The notes below the pieces were generated by a model that worked only from the letters and a program-made list of their open reading frames with translations, made no database searches and was not told the DNA's origin. A DNA stretch of 64,000 bases from assembly GCF_023347535.1 (NCBI RefSeq), contig NZ_CP094473.1, positions 1,922,001-1,986,000 of the forward strand, given 5' to 3'. Numbering within the stretch: the first letter of the stretch is position 1; every line of letters starts with the position of its first letter. This document shows positions 8,708 through 16,351 of the stretch, piece after piece. Made by a program: the position numbers and the translations under genes. This stretch comes from Faecalibacterium sp. HTF-F. GTDB lineage: Bacteria > Bacillota > Clostridia > Oscillospirales > Ruminococcaceae.

Positions 8708-8713
8708 TACACC

Positions 8714-8872
8714 TTACTTTTTATCCTGTGGGTCATCCAGCCCTTTAAACATCACCATACCCAGACTTGCAAAGCTGGCACCCAGCACAAAACCGACCGT
8801 TCCCAGCGTCACGCTGAACAAAACGCCCATAGCAACACCGAACAGGATGCCTGCAGTTTGACTTTTCTTCAT
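8714..8872 (-). CDS. Small glycine-rich membrane protein in ABC operon
   Basis: A 52-residue protein starting MKKSQTAGILFGVAMGVLF, with two hydrophobic glycine-rich stretches (about residues 6-24 and 26-42) and a charged tail DDPQDKK. I do not recognise a family. The ATG at 8872 follows the stop of the permease gene by one base, so it is translationally coupled to it. It may be an accessory subunit of the transporter. A longer frame to 8950 exists but overlaps the permease gene and lacks a start signal. Confidence 0.6.
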   Translation of the reverse strand: MKKSQTAGILFGVAMGVLFSVTLGTVGFVLGASFASLGMVMFKGLDDPQDKK

Positions 8873-8873
8873 C

Positions 8874-9518
8874 TTACTGCTCTGCCTTTCCGTACCATGC
8901 AACGGATAGCCGCCACGAGAGAGCATACAGCACCAGCGCCGCCGCCGCAATACCCAGCAGCCCCAGCGACGAGATGCTCTGCGGAAGAAGGTTTCTCACA
9001 AGACCGTCCTCGTTTGCGGCCACGGAAAAGCCCATCAGGGCCGAGAGTGCACCAACTATAAAATAGAACCCGACCTTTGCCTTTTCGTAGCCGAAGCGGT
9101 AGCTCAGCGGCAGCAGGATGGTGCTGCTGAGCAGGGTGGTCATGCCCACCTGCACCAGCGTAGAGATCACGAGCGCGCTATCCACGGCTACCCAGTGCAG
9201 CTGTGCCACGCCAAGCGCCGCGGCAGCAAAAGCCTCTGCCAGCACCAGCCCGCACAGACCAACGATGTATTTACACCCCACCAGCTGCTCTTTTGTGGCC
9301 GGAAGCGCGGCACTGTATTCGTTGAATTTGCTGGTCTGGTCGTATGCCAGCAGTGTCATGGGCATCATACCCAGCAAAAAGCCCGCATAGACAATGAAGA
9401 AATTGGCCCCGTTCATTATCGAGATCACGCCCACACCCATCATGACTACAGCTGCCACAACGACCATTTTTGCGTAATACCATGCCTGATATGCGTCCTT
9501 TAACAGCAAGCCTTTCAT
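8874..9518 (-). CDS. ABC-2 type transporter permease
   Basis: A 214-residue membrane protein with about six hydrophobic segments (about residues 18-38, 42-62, 85-105, 115-135, 147-168 and 185-205). This matches the ABC-2 permeases that accompany GntR/YtrA-type operons. It starts MKGLLLKDAYQAWYYAK and overlaps the ATPase gene stop by 4 bp (9515-9518), so the two are translationally coupled. It presumably forms the membrane pore of an exporter driven by the ATPase at 9515. The cargo is unknown; related operons respond to cell-wall-active peptides, which is only an analogy here. Confidence 0.85.
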   Translation of the reverse strand: MKGLLLKDAYQAWYYAKMVVVAAVVMMGVGVISIMNGANFFIVYAGFLLGMMPMTLLAYDQTSKFNEYSAALPATKEQLVGCKYIVGLCGLVLAEAFAAAALGVAQLHWVAVDSALVISTLVQVGMTTLLSSTILLPLSYRFGYEKAKVGFYFIVGALSALMGFSVAANEDGLVRNLLPQSISSLGLLGIAAAALVLYALSWRLSVAWYGKAEQ

Positions 9519-10360
9519 GCAGCACTCTCCCCTTTCACCATCAGCACAAACAGCTCCTCAATGCTTACCGGGGTAAGCTCTGCCCCGGCGGGCATTGCAT
9601 CCCGGCGCACAAGCGCCTCTACCCCGTAGGGGGTGACCCGCTTGCCGTACACCCGCGTATCCAGTGCCGCCAGCTGCGCCGCCGTACCGTGCCACAGGGC
9701 GTATTCCTCCCGCAAAGCGTCCTTTTCCTCACAGAGCAGCAGCCTGCCCTTGTGCAGGAAGGCGATGGTATCGCACAGCTTTTCCAAATCGCTGACGATG
9801 TGGGAGGAGATGAGGATAGAGTGGTTTTCGTCCCGGGTAAAGTCCAGCAGCAGGTCGGTCACCTCGTCCCGCACCACCGGATCCAGCCCGTTGGTGGCTT
9901 CGTCCAATAGCAGCAGCTTCGGGTGGTGCGCCAGCGCCACGGCAATGCACAGCTTCATCTTCATGCCGGTAGAGTAGTCCTTGTATTGCTTTTTGTCCGG
10001 CAGGCCGAACTTCCGGCACAGCTCCGCATAGGCAGCAGCATCCCAGTTGCGGTAGATGCCCGCCATCACCTTGCCTGCCTGCACTGCGTTCAGGCACAGG
10101 GGGATGCCCTCGCTGCCCAGCACCACGCCGATCTCCTCTCTGGTGCGGACGGAAACAGTGCGGCTGTCCCTGCCAAGGATGGTCACGGTACCGCCGTCCC
10201 GCTGCACCATATCTAAGATTAACCGGATAGTGGTGCTTTTGCCTGCTCCGTTTTCACCGATCAGTCCGCAGATGGTGCCGCCGGGCAAGGTCAGATCCAG
10301 CGGTCCGAGGGTAAAGTCCTTATAGTGCTTTGTAAGTCCCCGCAGTTCCAGTGCGTTCAT
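9515..10360 (-). CDS. ABC transporter ATP-binding protein
   Basis: A 281-residue ABC ATPase. Walker A is GENGAGKST, the signature is YSTGMKMKL and Walker B is PKLLLLDEATNGLD. The C-terminal ~70 residues form the small extra domain common in drug- or peptide-exporting ABC-2 ATPases. I place the start at ATG 10360 (MNALELRG) because GGGAGGG lies 6 nt upstream; a frame to 10375 would add five residues inside the regulator gene. It follows the GntR stop by 2 bp and overlaps the permease, so the three or four genes are one operon. Confidence 0.92.
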   Translation of the reverse strand: MNALELRGLTKHYKDFTLGPLDLTLPGGTICGLIGENGAGKSTTIRLILDMVQRDGGTVTILGRDSRTVSVRTREEIGVVLGSEGIPLCLNAVQAGKVMAGIYRNWDAAAYAELCRKFGLPDKKQYKDYSTGMKMKLCIAVALAHHPKLLLLDEATNGLDPVVRDEVTDLLLDFTRDENHSILISSHIVSDLEKLCDTIAFLHKGRLLLCEEKDALREEYALWHGTAAQLAALDTRVYGKRVTPYGVEALVRRDAMPAGAELTPVSIEELFVLMVKGESAA

Positions 10361-10362
10361 GT

Positions 10363-10734
10363 TCAGCCCTCCCACAGCAGTTCCAGCATCTCCCGCAGCT
10401 CTTCCCTGCTCAGCCCGCAGGATACGGACAAGCGGACGGCCTCGGTAAGGTGCGCTTCAATTTTTTTCAGGTTCTCTTCCCGCAGCAACTCGGTGTTTTT
10501 AGGGGCTACAAAAAAGCCCTTTGCCGGTACTGCGTAAAGGAAGCCCTCTTTTTCCAGTTCATCGTAGGCGCGCTTGGTGGTAATGACGCTGATGCGCAGA
10601 TCCCGTGCCAGCCCCCGGATGGAGGGCATGGCCTCGTCCGGCTGCAAAGCCCCGCTGATGATCTGCTGCTTGATCTGGTTGTAGATCTGGTCATAGATGG
10701 GCGCGCCGCTTTTGTTGTTGATAAACAGTTCCAT
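10363..10734 (-). CDS. GntR family transcriptional regulator (YtrA type)
   Basis: A 123-residue GntR regulator of the short YtrA subfamily: an N-terminal winged helix (about residues 8-75, with PIYDQIYNQIKQQIISG and SIRGLARDLRISVITTKRAY) and a short helical dimerisation tail of about 45 residues. YtrA-type regulators repress their own ABC-transporter operon. That fits: the gene is first in the ABC operon and its promoter region carries an inverted repeat over the -10 (10764-10786). The start is ATG 10734 with AAAGGAG upstream. Confidence 0.92.
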   Translation of the reverse strand: MELFINNKSGAPIYDQIYNQIKQQIISGALQPDEAMPSIRGLARDLRISVITTKRAYDELEKEGFLYAVPAKGFFVAPKNTELLREENLKKIEAHLTEAVRLSVSCGLSREELREMLELLWEG

Positions 10735-10763
10735 CGGCTGCTCCTTTGGCTCTTGTGTTTTAT

Positions 10764-10786
10764 CTGTATATGCACAGTATATACAG
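10764..10786. promoter_or_regulatory. Candidate GntR/YtrA operator
   Basis: A perfect inverted repeat CTGTATAT-N7-ATATACAG. It covers the -10 of the minus-strand promoter for the GntR-ABC operon, so binding would block transcription. GTATA-rich palindromes are typical targets of YtrA-type regulators. Confidence 0.65.
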
Positions 10787-10804
10787 TAGATACAGATTTG
10801 TCAA
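10776..10804 (-). promoter_or_regulatory. Promoter of GntR-ABC operon
   Basis: On the minus strand TTGACA (10804-10799), 17-bp spacer, TATACT (10781-10776): a near-consensus sigma-A promoter. Confidence 0.8.
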
Positions 10805-10814
10805 GAGAATGCGC

Positions 10815-10852
10815 AAAAAAATACACCCGCCGTCCAAAATGGACAGCAGGTG
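10815..10852 (-). terminator. Terminator after dapL
   Basis: A minus-strand hairpin of 12 pairs including two G-U pairs (10852-10841 with 10835-10824), followed by seven T-rich bases. It insulates dapL from the GntR promoter immediately downstream. Confidence 0.75.
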
Positions 10853-10865
10853 CATTTTTTAGGTT

Positions 10866-12053
10866 TTACAGTGCCTTGATGGCGGTCTTGATGCGCTCGG
10901 CGGCCATCTTGGTCTTTTCGGCGTCACCGAAAGCGGTCAGGCGGAAGTAGCCCTCGCCGCACTCGCCGAAGCCCACGCCCGGGGTACCCACCACGCCGCA
11001 GTTTTCCAGCAGCCAGTCGAAGAACTCCCAGCTCTTCATGTTACCGGGGCAGCGCAGCCAGATGTAGGGGCTGTTCTTGCCGCCGCAGTACCACACGCCG
11101 CACTCGTCCAGAGCGTCCGCGATGACCTTGGCATTCTTGCGGTAGTAGTCCAGATTCTGCTGGATCTCGGCCATGCCGCTCTCGGTGAACACCGCAGCGG
11201 CGGCGCGCTGCACCACGTAAGGCACACCGTTGAACTTGGTGGTCTGGCGGCGCAGCCACAGCTTATTGATGTTCATGCCCTCGCGCTCCAGCTCCTTGGG
11301 CACCACGGTGTAGCCGCAGCGGGTGCCGGTGAAGCCTGCGATCTTGGAGAAAGAGCAGATCTCAATAGCGCATTCGCGGGCCCCCTCGATCTCGAAGATG
11401 CTGCGGGCGAGGTTCTCGTCCGAGATGAAGCACTCGTAGGCAGCATCGTACAGGATGATGGCATTGTTCTTGCGGGCGTAGTCCACCCAGACCTTCAGCT
11501 GGTCGCGGGTGTAGGCGGCACCGGTGGGGTTGTTGGGGCTGCAGATATAGATGATGTCTGCCTTTACGTTCTCGTCCGGCATACCCAGGAAGCCGTTCTC
11601 CTGACCGGTGCGGCTGTAGATGATCTTACGGCCATCGGTCACGTTATCGTCCACATAGGTGGGGTAAACGGGGTCCGGCACCAGCACGGTGTTGTCCACA
11701 TCGAACAGGCCCAGCACATTGGCCAGATCACTCTTGGCACCGTCCGAGATGAAGATCTCGTCCTCTGCCAGCTGGGTGCCGCGGCCTGCATAGTAGCCCT
11801 GAATAGCCTGCTTCAGGAAGGGGTAGCCCTGCTCCGGGCCATAACCATGGAAGCCTTCCTTTGTGCCCATTTCGTCGGCAGCGTCATGCATGGCCTTGAC
11901 CACGCACTTTGCCAGCGGCTGGGTCACATCGCCGATGCCCAGACGGATGATCTCCTTCTCCGGGTGTGCCTCCTGATAGGCAGCCACCTTGTGGGCAATG
12001 TCCACGAACAGGTAGCTGGCCTTCAGCTCGTTGTAGTGTTTGTTCATTTTCAT
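10866..12053 (-). CDS. dapL: LL-diaminopimelate aminotransferase
   Basis: A 395-residue class I/II PLP aminotransferase of the DapL type. It converts tetrahydrodipicolinate directly to LL-diaminopimelate in lysine and peptidoglycan synthesis. Family features include IIRLGIGDVTQPLAK near the start, GFHGYGPEQGYPFL, SDGAKSDLANVLGLF, the CSPNNPTGAAY block and the PLP lysine in CSFSKIAGFTGTRCGYT. The length fits. The start is ATG 12053 with GAGGGAAA upstream; MNK two codons later is possible. It shares the strand and pathway with dapF (12236), whose product then epimerises LL-DAP. A palindromic repeat element lies between the two genes. Confidence 0.95.
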   Translation of the reverse strand: MKMNKHYNELKASYLFVDIAHKVAAYQEAHPEKEIIRLGIGDVTQPLAKCVVKAMHDAADEMGTKEGFHGYGPEQGYPFLKQAIQGYYAGRGTQLAEDEIFISDGAKSDLANVLGLFDVDNTVLVPDPVYPTYVDDNVTDGRKIIYSRTGQENGFLGMPDENVKADIIYICSPNNPTGAAYTRDQLKVWVDYARKNNAIILYDAAYECFISDENLARSIFEIEGARECAIEICSFSKIAGFTGTRCGYTVVPKELEREGMNINKLWLRRQTTKFNGVPYVVQRAAAAVFTESGMAEIQQNLDYYRKNAKVIADALDECGVWYCGGKNSPYIWLRCPGNMKSWEFFDWLLENCGVVGTPGVGFGECGEGYFRLTAFGDAEKTKMAAERIKTAIKAL

Positions 12054-12083
12054 AATACTTTCCCTCGCTTCTGTTTTGGTATG

Positions 12084-12224
12084 ACCCTCTCATTCATCTC
12101 GCGTCCGCTCGATGCCAGCTCCACCGAGTGGGGGAGCTTTTTTGTTGTGAAGAAAAACTTTTCCTCTTGATGTGGAAAAGCTCGCCCTTCGGGAGAGCTG
12201 TCGCCGTCAGGCGACTGAGAGGGT
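12084..12224. repeat. Palindromic repeat element, copy 1 (141 bp)
   Basis: The ends are ACCCTCTCA (12084) and TGAGAGGGT (12216-12224), inverted copies of each other. Inside each end is a GCCAGCTC/GGGAGAGCT-type hairpin followed by T or A runs. The same architecture is found at 44706-44865, and related copies at 19657 and 15243. The element lies between dapL and dapF and contains no gene. Confidence 0.75.
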
Positions 12225-12235
12225 TCTCGTTTTTC

Positions 12236-13075
12236 TTACACTTCCGTCGTGCCCTCGCACACGGTCTCGGCGGCGCCGGTCATCAGCAGCTGGCAGCCTG
12301 ACAATACCCGGATGGTCAGCACACCGCCCCGCAGCTGCACATGGATGTCCTCTCCGGCGGGGCAGATGCCCAGCTCGGTCAGGGCTGCCACAGTGGCGCA
12401 GGTGCCGGTGCCGCAGGCCCATGTCTCGCCGCTGCCGCGCTCCCACACCCGCATTTTCAGGTGGGTGGCATCCACCACCTGCACGAACTCGGTGTTGATG
12501 CGCTCCGGGAAGTTTGCGTGGTGCTCAAAGCCGGGGCCGATGTCCTCCAGCTTCAGGCTGTCCACATTCTCCACCACGGTCACGCAGTGAGGATTGCCCA
12601 CGCTGATGCAGGTCACCTGCCAGTCTTTCCCGTCCACGGTCAGGGTCTTATCCACAAGTGCGCCGTCTCCCATGTTCACCGCCGGCAGGTCGGCAGGCAT
12701 GGCACTGTAGGCCCCCATCTCCACCTGCCACAGGCCCGCGCCCTTGCGGGTGACGGTCTTCAGACCGCTGAGGGTATCAATGGCAAGGGTCTCTTTGGAG
12801 ATGCCGTGGGTATACAGCCACTCGGCCACGCAACGGATGCCGTTGCCGCACATCCTGCCCTCGCTGCCGTCGGCGTTGAAGATGCGCATCATGCCGTCGG
12901 CACCCGCCGTCTGCGCAGCGCAGATACAGATGATGCCGTCGGCTCCGATGGAAAAATGCCGCCGGGACAATTTTTCGGAAAAGGCTGCGATGTTCTCCGG
13001 CACACCGCTTTCGCGGCAGTCCAGATAAATATAGTCGTTGGCGCAGCCCTGCATTTTGGTAAATGAAAGCTTCAT
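12236..13075 (-). CDS. dapF: Diaminopimelate epimerase
   Basis: A 279-residue DapF, interconverting LL- and meso-diaminopimelate for lysine and cell-wall synthesis. The two catalytic cysteines are visible in GRMCGNGIRC (about residue 78) and WACGTGTC (about 222). The N-terminus MKLSFTKMQGCANDYIYLDC is also characteristic. The start is ATG 13075 with AAGGAGAA upstream, and a strong promoter lies 55 bp further. dapL follows on the same strand after 182 bp that include a repeat element, so cotranscription is likely though the repeat may modulate it. Confidence 0.96.
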   Translation of the reverse strand: MKLSFTKMQGCANDYIYLDCRESGVPENIAAFSEKLSRRHFSIGADGIICICAAQTAGADGMMRIFNADGSEGRMCGNGIRCVAEWLYTHGISKETLAIDTLSGLKTVTRKGAGLWQVEMGAYSAMPADLPAVNMGDGALVDKTLTVDGKDWQVTCISVGNPHCVTVVENVDSLKLEDIGPGFEHHANFPERINTEFVQVVDATHLKMRVWERGSGETWACGTGTCATVAALTELGICPAGEDIHVQLRGGVLTIRVLSGCQLLMTGAAETVCEGTTEV

Positions 13076-13129
13076 GTTCCATTCTCCTTATTGGTGAACA
13101 TTCCGTTCACCTGAACTCACTTCTCTATA

Positions 13130-13158
13130 ATGATAAGAAACCCGGGGGCTTCTGTCAA
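13130..13158 (-). promoter_or_regulatory. Promoter of dapF(-dapL)
   Basis: Minus strand TTGACA (13158-13153), 17-bp spacer, TATCAT (13135-13130). Confidence 0.75.
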
Positions 13159-13218
13159 GCGAAAATATGCGTTTTGGAACTTTTTTCGTGTTCCCGGACG
13201 GGAAAGCGAAAACAGGGC

Positions 13219-13247
13219 TTGACAACAGCCACGGCATGGGATATAAA
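13219..13247 (+). promoter_or_regulatory. Promoter of acyl carrier protein gene
   Basis: TTGACA (13219-13224), 17-bp spacer, TATAAA (13242-13247). The start codon is at 13372, so the leader is about 115-120 nt and GC-rich. Confidence 0.75.
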
Positions 13248-13371
13248 AAAAGAGAGCGTTCTGTACAGCCCGGTGGAGCCGCGCAGCATCCGCAGGCGCA
13301 CCATCACAGCGCCGCACCCACGGCCCCAGTGTACAGACCAGCAAAACAACTGCAAAAAGGAGACCACAGGA

Positions 13372-13608
13372 ATGGATACTTTTGAAAAAATCCGTGCATT
13401 GCTGGCGGAGCAGCTGGACGTTGATCCGGCAAAGATCACGATGGACAGTGACATCATGAGCGATTTTGAGGCCGACAGCCTGGACATCGTGGACATGGTG
13501 ATGACACTGGAGGATGAGTTCGGCATCGAGGTGCCGGATGACGCCATCGAGTCCCTGCGCACCGTGGGCGATGTGGTAAACTTTGTGGACAGCCACGCGC
13601 AGAACTGA
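13372..13608 (+). CDS. acpP: Acyl carrier protein (first of two)
   Basis: A 78-residue acyl carrier protein. The phosphopantetheine attachment site is EADSLDIVD, with Ser36. It starts MDTFEKIRALLAEQLDVD, and the ATG at 13372 follows AAAAAGGAGA. It stands alone, with its own promoter and terminator, and is about half identical by eye to the operon ACP at 41702. Either could be the main fatty-acid ACP. Having one inside the fab operon and one outside suggests a division of labour, for example a carrier for another pathway, but nothing next to this gene indicates which. Confidence 0.93.
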   Translation: MDTFEKIRALLAEQLDVDPAKITMDSDIMSDFEADSLDIVDMVMTLEDEFGIEVPDDAIESLRTVGDVVNFVDSHAQN

Positions 13609-13618
13609 TTTCAGTCGA

Positions 13619-13675
13619 AAAGCCCCGTTCTCCGCGCTGCGGCACCCGGCCGCGGCTGCAGGCGGGGCTTTATTA
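13619..13675 (+). terminator. Terminator after acpP
   Basis: AAAGCCCCG (13619-13627) pairs with CGGGGCTTT (13663-13671) around a long GC-rich inner hairpin; ATTAT follows. Confidence 0.6.
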
Positions 13676-13730
13676 TGGTTCGTGCGGAACGTACAGCGTT
13701 TGGCGCACGGCCTTAGGAGGATAAATACAA

Positions 13731-15170
13731 ATGGCAAAAGATTCAAAGAAGCTCGTACAGGCGATCACCAGTCAGGAAGAAAACTTTGCACAGTGGTACA
13801 CCGATATCTGCGTCAAGGCAGAGCTGGTGGAGTATTCCAGTGTGAAGGGTTTCATCATCCTGCGCCCCTATGGTCAGGCCATCTGGGAGCTGATCCAGAA
13901 GGACATGGATGCCCGCTTCAAGGCCACCGGTCATGAAAACGTGGCAATGCCCGTGCTGATTCCGGAAAGCCTGCTGCAGAAGGAAGGCGAACTGGTCAAT
14001 GGCTTCGCGCCGGAGGTGGCGTGGGTCACGATGGGCGGTTCCGACAAGCTGGAAGAGCGTCTGGCCGTGCGTCCCACCAGTGAGACCATGTTCTGCGACC
14101 ACTGGTCACGCGTGCTGCACAGCTACCGCGAGCTTCCCATGAAATACAACCAGTGGTGCAGCGTGGTGCGCTGGGAAAAGACTACCCGTCCCTTCCTGCG
14201 CAGCCGCGAGTTCTGGTGGCAGGAAGGCCACACCATCCACGAGACTGCCGCCGAGGCGGAGGCTGAGACCCAGCAGCAGCTGAACTGCTACGCAGACGTC
14301 TGCGAGCAGGATCTGGCCATTCCCGTGGTGAAGGGCCGCAAGACCGACAAGGAAAAGTTTGCCGGTGCCGAGGCCACCTATACCATCGAGGCCATGATGA
14401 AGGACGGCAAGGCCCTGCAAAGCGGCACCAGCCACTACTTTGGCGACAAGTTCAGCAAGGCTTACGACGTCACCTTTACCGGCCGCGACAACCAGCTGCA
14501 TCATCCGTTCCAGACCAGCTGGGGCGTTTCCACCCGTCTGGTGGGTGCCATCATCATGACCCACGGCGACGACGACGGCCTGATCCTGCCCCCGGCAGTG
14601 GCCCCCATTCAGGTTGTGGTGGTGCCCATTGCCGCCCACAAGCCCGGCGTCAGCGAGAAGGCTGCCGAGCTGGCTGAAAAGATCAGCAAATATGCCCGCG
14701 TGAAGCTGGACGACAGCGACAATGCCCCGGGCTGGAAGTTCTCTCAGTGGGAGATGAAGGGCGTGCCCCTGCGTCTGGAGATCGGCCCCAAGGATCTGGA
14801 AAAGAACCAGTGCGTGCTGGTGCGCCGCGACACCCGCGAAAAGGTCTTTGTCTCTCTGGACGAGCTGGAAACTGCCATCCCCGCCCAGCTGGAGGCTCTG
14901 CGCAAGGACCTGTACGAGCGTGCTCTTGCCAACCGCGAGAAGCGCACCTGGGCTGCCACCACCATGGACGAGGTGAAGGAGCTGGCCAAGGCAAACACCG
15001 GCTACATCAAGACCATGTGGTGCGGCGACCTTGCCTGCGAAATGAAGATGAAGGAAGAAGTCGGTCTGTCCAGCCGCTGCATGCCCTTTGAGCAGGAGCA
15101 CCTGAGCGATGTGTGCCCCTGCTGCGGTAAGCCCGCCAAGACCATGGTCTACTGGGGCGTGGCATACTAA
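13731..15170 (+). CDS. proS: Prolyl-tRNA synthetase (short, archaeal/eukaryote-like type)
   Basis: A 479-residue class II prolyl-tRNA synthetase of the short type 3 that lacks the editing insertion of the 570-residue bacterial enzyme. Class II motif 2 appears in [20 protein letters not shown] and VRPTSETMF is characteristic of ProRS. The anticodon-binding domain follows from about residue 290, and the C-terminal zinc-like domain contains CEMKM and [10 protein letters not shown] and ends in WGVAY, with the terminal tyrosine typical of this type. The start is ATG 13731 with TTAGGAGGAT upstream. No T-box leader is seen in the 55 bp between the acpP terminator and the start. Confidence 0.96.
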   Translation: MAKDSKKLVQAITSQEENFAQWYTDICVKAELVEYSSVKGFIILRPYGQAIWELIQKDMDARFKATGHENVAMPVLIPESLLQKEGELVNGFAPEVAWVTMGGSDKLEERLAVRPTSETMFCDHWSRVLHSYRELPMKYNQWCSVVRWEKTTRPFLRSREFWWQEGHTIHETAAEAEAETQQQLNCYADVCEQDLAIPVVKGRKTDKEKFAGAEATYTIEAMMKDGKALQSGTSHYFGDKFSKAYDVTFTGRDNQLHHPFQTSWGVSTRLVGAIIMTHGDDDGLILPPAVAPIQVVVVPIAAHKPGVSEKAAELAEKISKYARVKLDDSDNAPGWKFSQWEMKGVPLRLEIGPKDLEKNQCVLVRRDTREKVFVSLDELETAIPAQLEALRKDLYERALANREKRTWAATTMDEVKELAKANTGYIKTMWCGDLACEMKMKEEVGLSSRCMPFEQEHLSDVCPCCGKPAKTMVYWGVAY

Positions 15171-15192
15171 GCTTTCCTTTTACTGACAGCAC

Positions 15193-15234
15193 AAAAGCTC
15201 CCGGAGCATTTCGATGTTCCGGGAGCTTTTTCTT
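15193..15234. terminator. Terminator after proS
   Basis: A 13-bp stem (15193-15205 with 15218-15230) with a 12-nt loop. A-rich 5' and T-rich 3' sides allow it to work for both proS and the convergent epimerase gene. Confidence 0.8.
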
Positions 15235-15242
15235 GTTTGCAG

Positions 15243-15288
15243 AACTCCTTCCGTCATCGCTGGCGAGCGAAACGAGACTGAGGGAGTT
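15243..15288. repeat. Palindromic repeat element, copy 2 (short, 46 bp)
   Basis: AACTCCTTCCGTC (15243) and GACTGAGGGAGTT (15276-15288) are imperfect inverted copies. The ends match the element family at 19657. The element stops one base before the stop codon of the epimerase gene. Confidence 0.55.
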
Positions 15289-16170
15289 TTATCGTTCAAA
15301 TGTGGTGCTCAGGGTGGTCTTCCAGCTTTCACCCGGGGCAAGGCAGGCGGCGGCTGCACGCTGGCTCCACGCCTGCGGGTCGGTCTCAGCGGCGGGCAGG
15401 CTGTGCCACGGCTCGATGCACACAAACCGCACCGGCTTTGCGGGAGCCGACCAGATGAGCGAATAGGGGTAGCCTTCCACATTGCAGGTGATCTTGCGGC
15501 CGGTGTCCTTCTCACAGATGCCGATGGTGCCGGTGCGCAGGCCCGCCATGCAGAAGCTGTCGTTGTCAAACAGGTCATCGGTCAGCGGGATGGCCTGCTG
15601 GTTCTTCCACTGGTAATAGCATCTGCCGCTCAGCAGACCGTTGGGGCGGGCGTCGAGAATGACCGGGCTCTCCGGCCGGTCAAAACGGAACTCGTAGTCT
15701 GTGGTAGTGTGCTGATCGTCGAAGGGAATGTTGAACGCAGGGTGATAGCCGATGCCGAAACGCAGCTCCCCGCTGCCGGGGTTCGATACGGCCAGCGTGT
15801 GGTGCACGGTCTTCCCGTCCAGCCGGAAGGTGCTGGTGAGCACAAAATCAAAGGGGAAGCGCTCGGCCTTGATGGCGTCATCCGAGCGCAGCTCCAACTG
15901 GATGGTATCGCCCTCGGCCTTGAGCAGGGTGTGCTCCATGTCCCGGGCAAAGCCGTGCTGACCGCCCTTGTACGTTTTGCCGTCCACCTCAAAGGTGCCG
16001 CCGGGCAGCTTGCCCGTCCACGGGAACAGAATGGGGGCGTGGCGCTTCCACACAGCCGGGTCGGCCTGCCAAAGCATTTCTTCGCCCGCTGCATTTTTCA
16101 GGCTGACTGCTTCGGCACCGTGGGTGTCCACCGTGAGGGTCAAAAATTCGTTGTGAATGGTTGCCTGCAT
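15289..16170 (-). CDS. Aldose 1-epimerase family protein
   Basis: A 293-residue galactose-mutarotase-like protein (LacX-type subgroup), catalysing interconversion of sugar anomers. Features are GAEAVSLKNAAGEEMLWQ near the N-terminus, ILFPWTGKLPGGTFEVDGK, the histidine-containing QHGFARDMEH and GIGYHPAFNIPF, and CIEPWHSLP near the end. The start is ATG 16170, with AAAGGAGA 8 nt upstream; the frame is open to 16377 but has no start signal there. It is monocistronic and divergent from the cell-wall unit at 16352. Confidence 0.92.
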   Translation of the reverse strand: MQATIHNEFLTLTVDTHGAEAVSLKNAAGEEMLWQADPAVWKRHAPILFPWTGKLPGGTFEVDGKTYKGGQHGFARDMEHTLLKAEGDTIQLELRSDDAIKAERFPFDFVLTSTFRLDGKTVHHTLAVSNPGSGELRFGIGYHPAFNIPFDDQHTTTDYEFRFDRPESPVILDARPNGLLSGRCYYQWKNQQAIPLTDDLFDNDSFCMAGLRTGTIGICEKDTGRKITCNVEGYPYSLIWSAPAKPVRFVCIEPWHSLPAAETDPQAWSQRAAAACLAPGESWKTTLSTTFER

Positions 16171-16351
16171 TGCTGTATTCTCCTTTGCTCTTCTTATCAT
16201 AGACTGTCCGAATGGCAAGTGCGTCCACTCCGTCCTGTTTCCAGTATACACTCCTCTGCTGCAAAAGAAAAGACCCGATTCACGTCCGGCGGCGCGGCCG
16301 AATACGCTGTGGGAGAAGCATTCCATTCTCACAGCAAAGGAGCATCCGCCT

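Noticed and set aside
13676..13730. T-box riboswitch upstream of proS
   Set aside because: Only 55 bp lie between the preceding terminator and proS; no T-box sequence or specifier stem fits.
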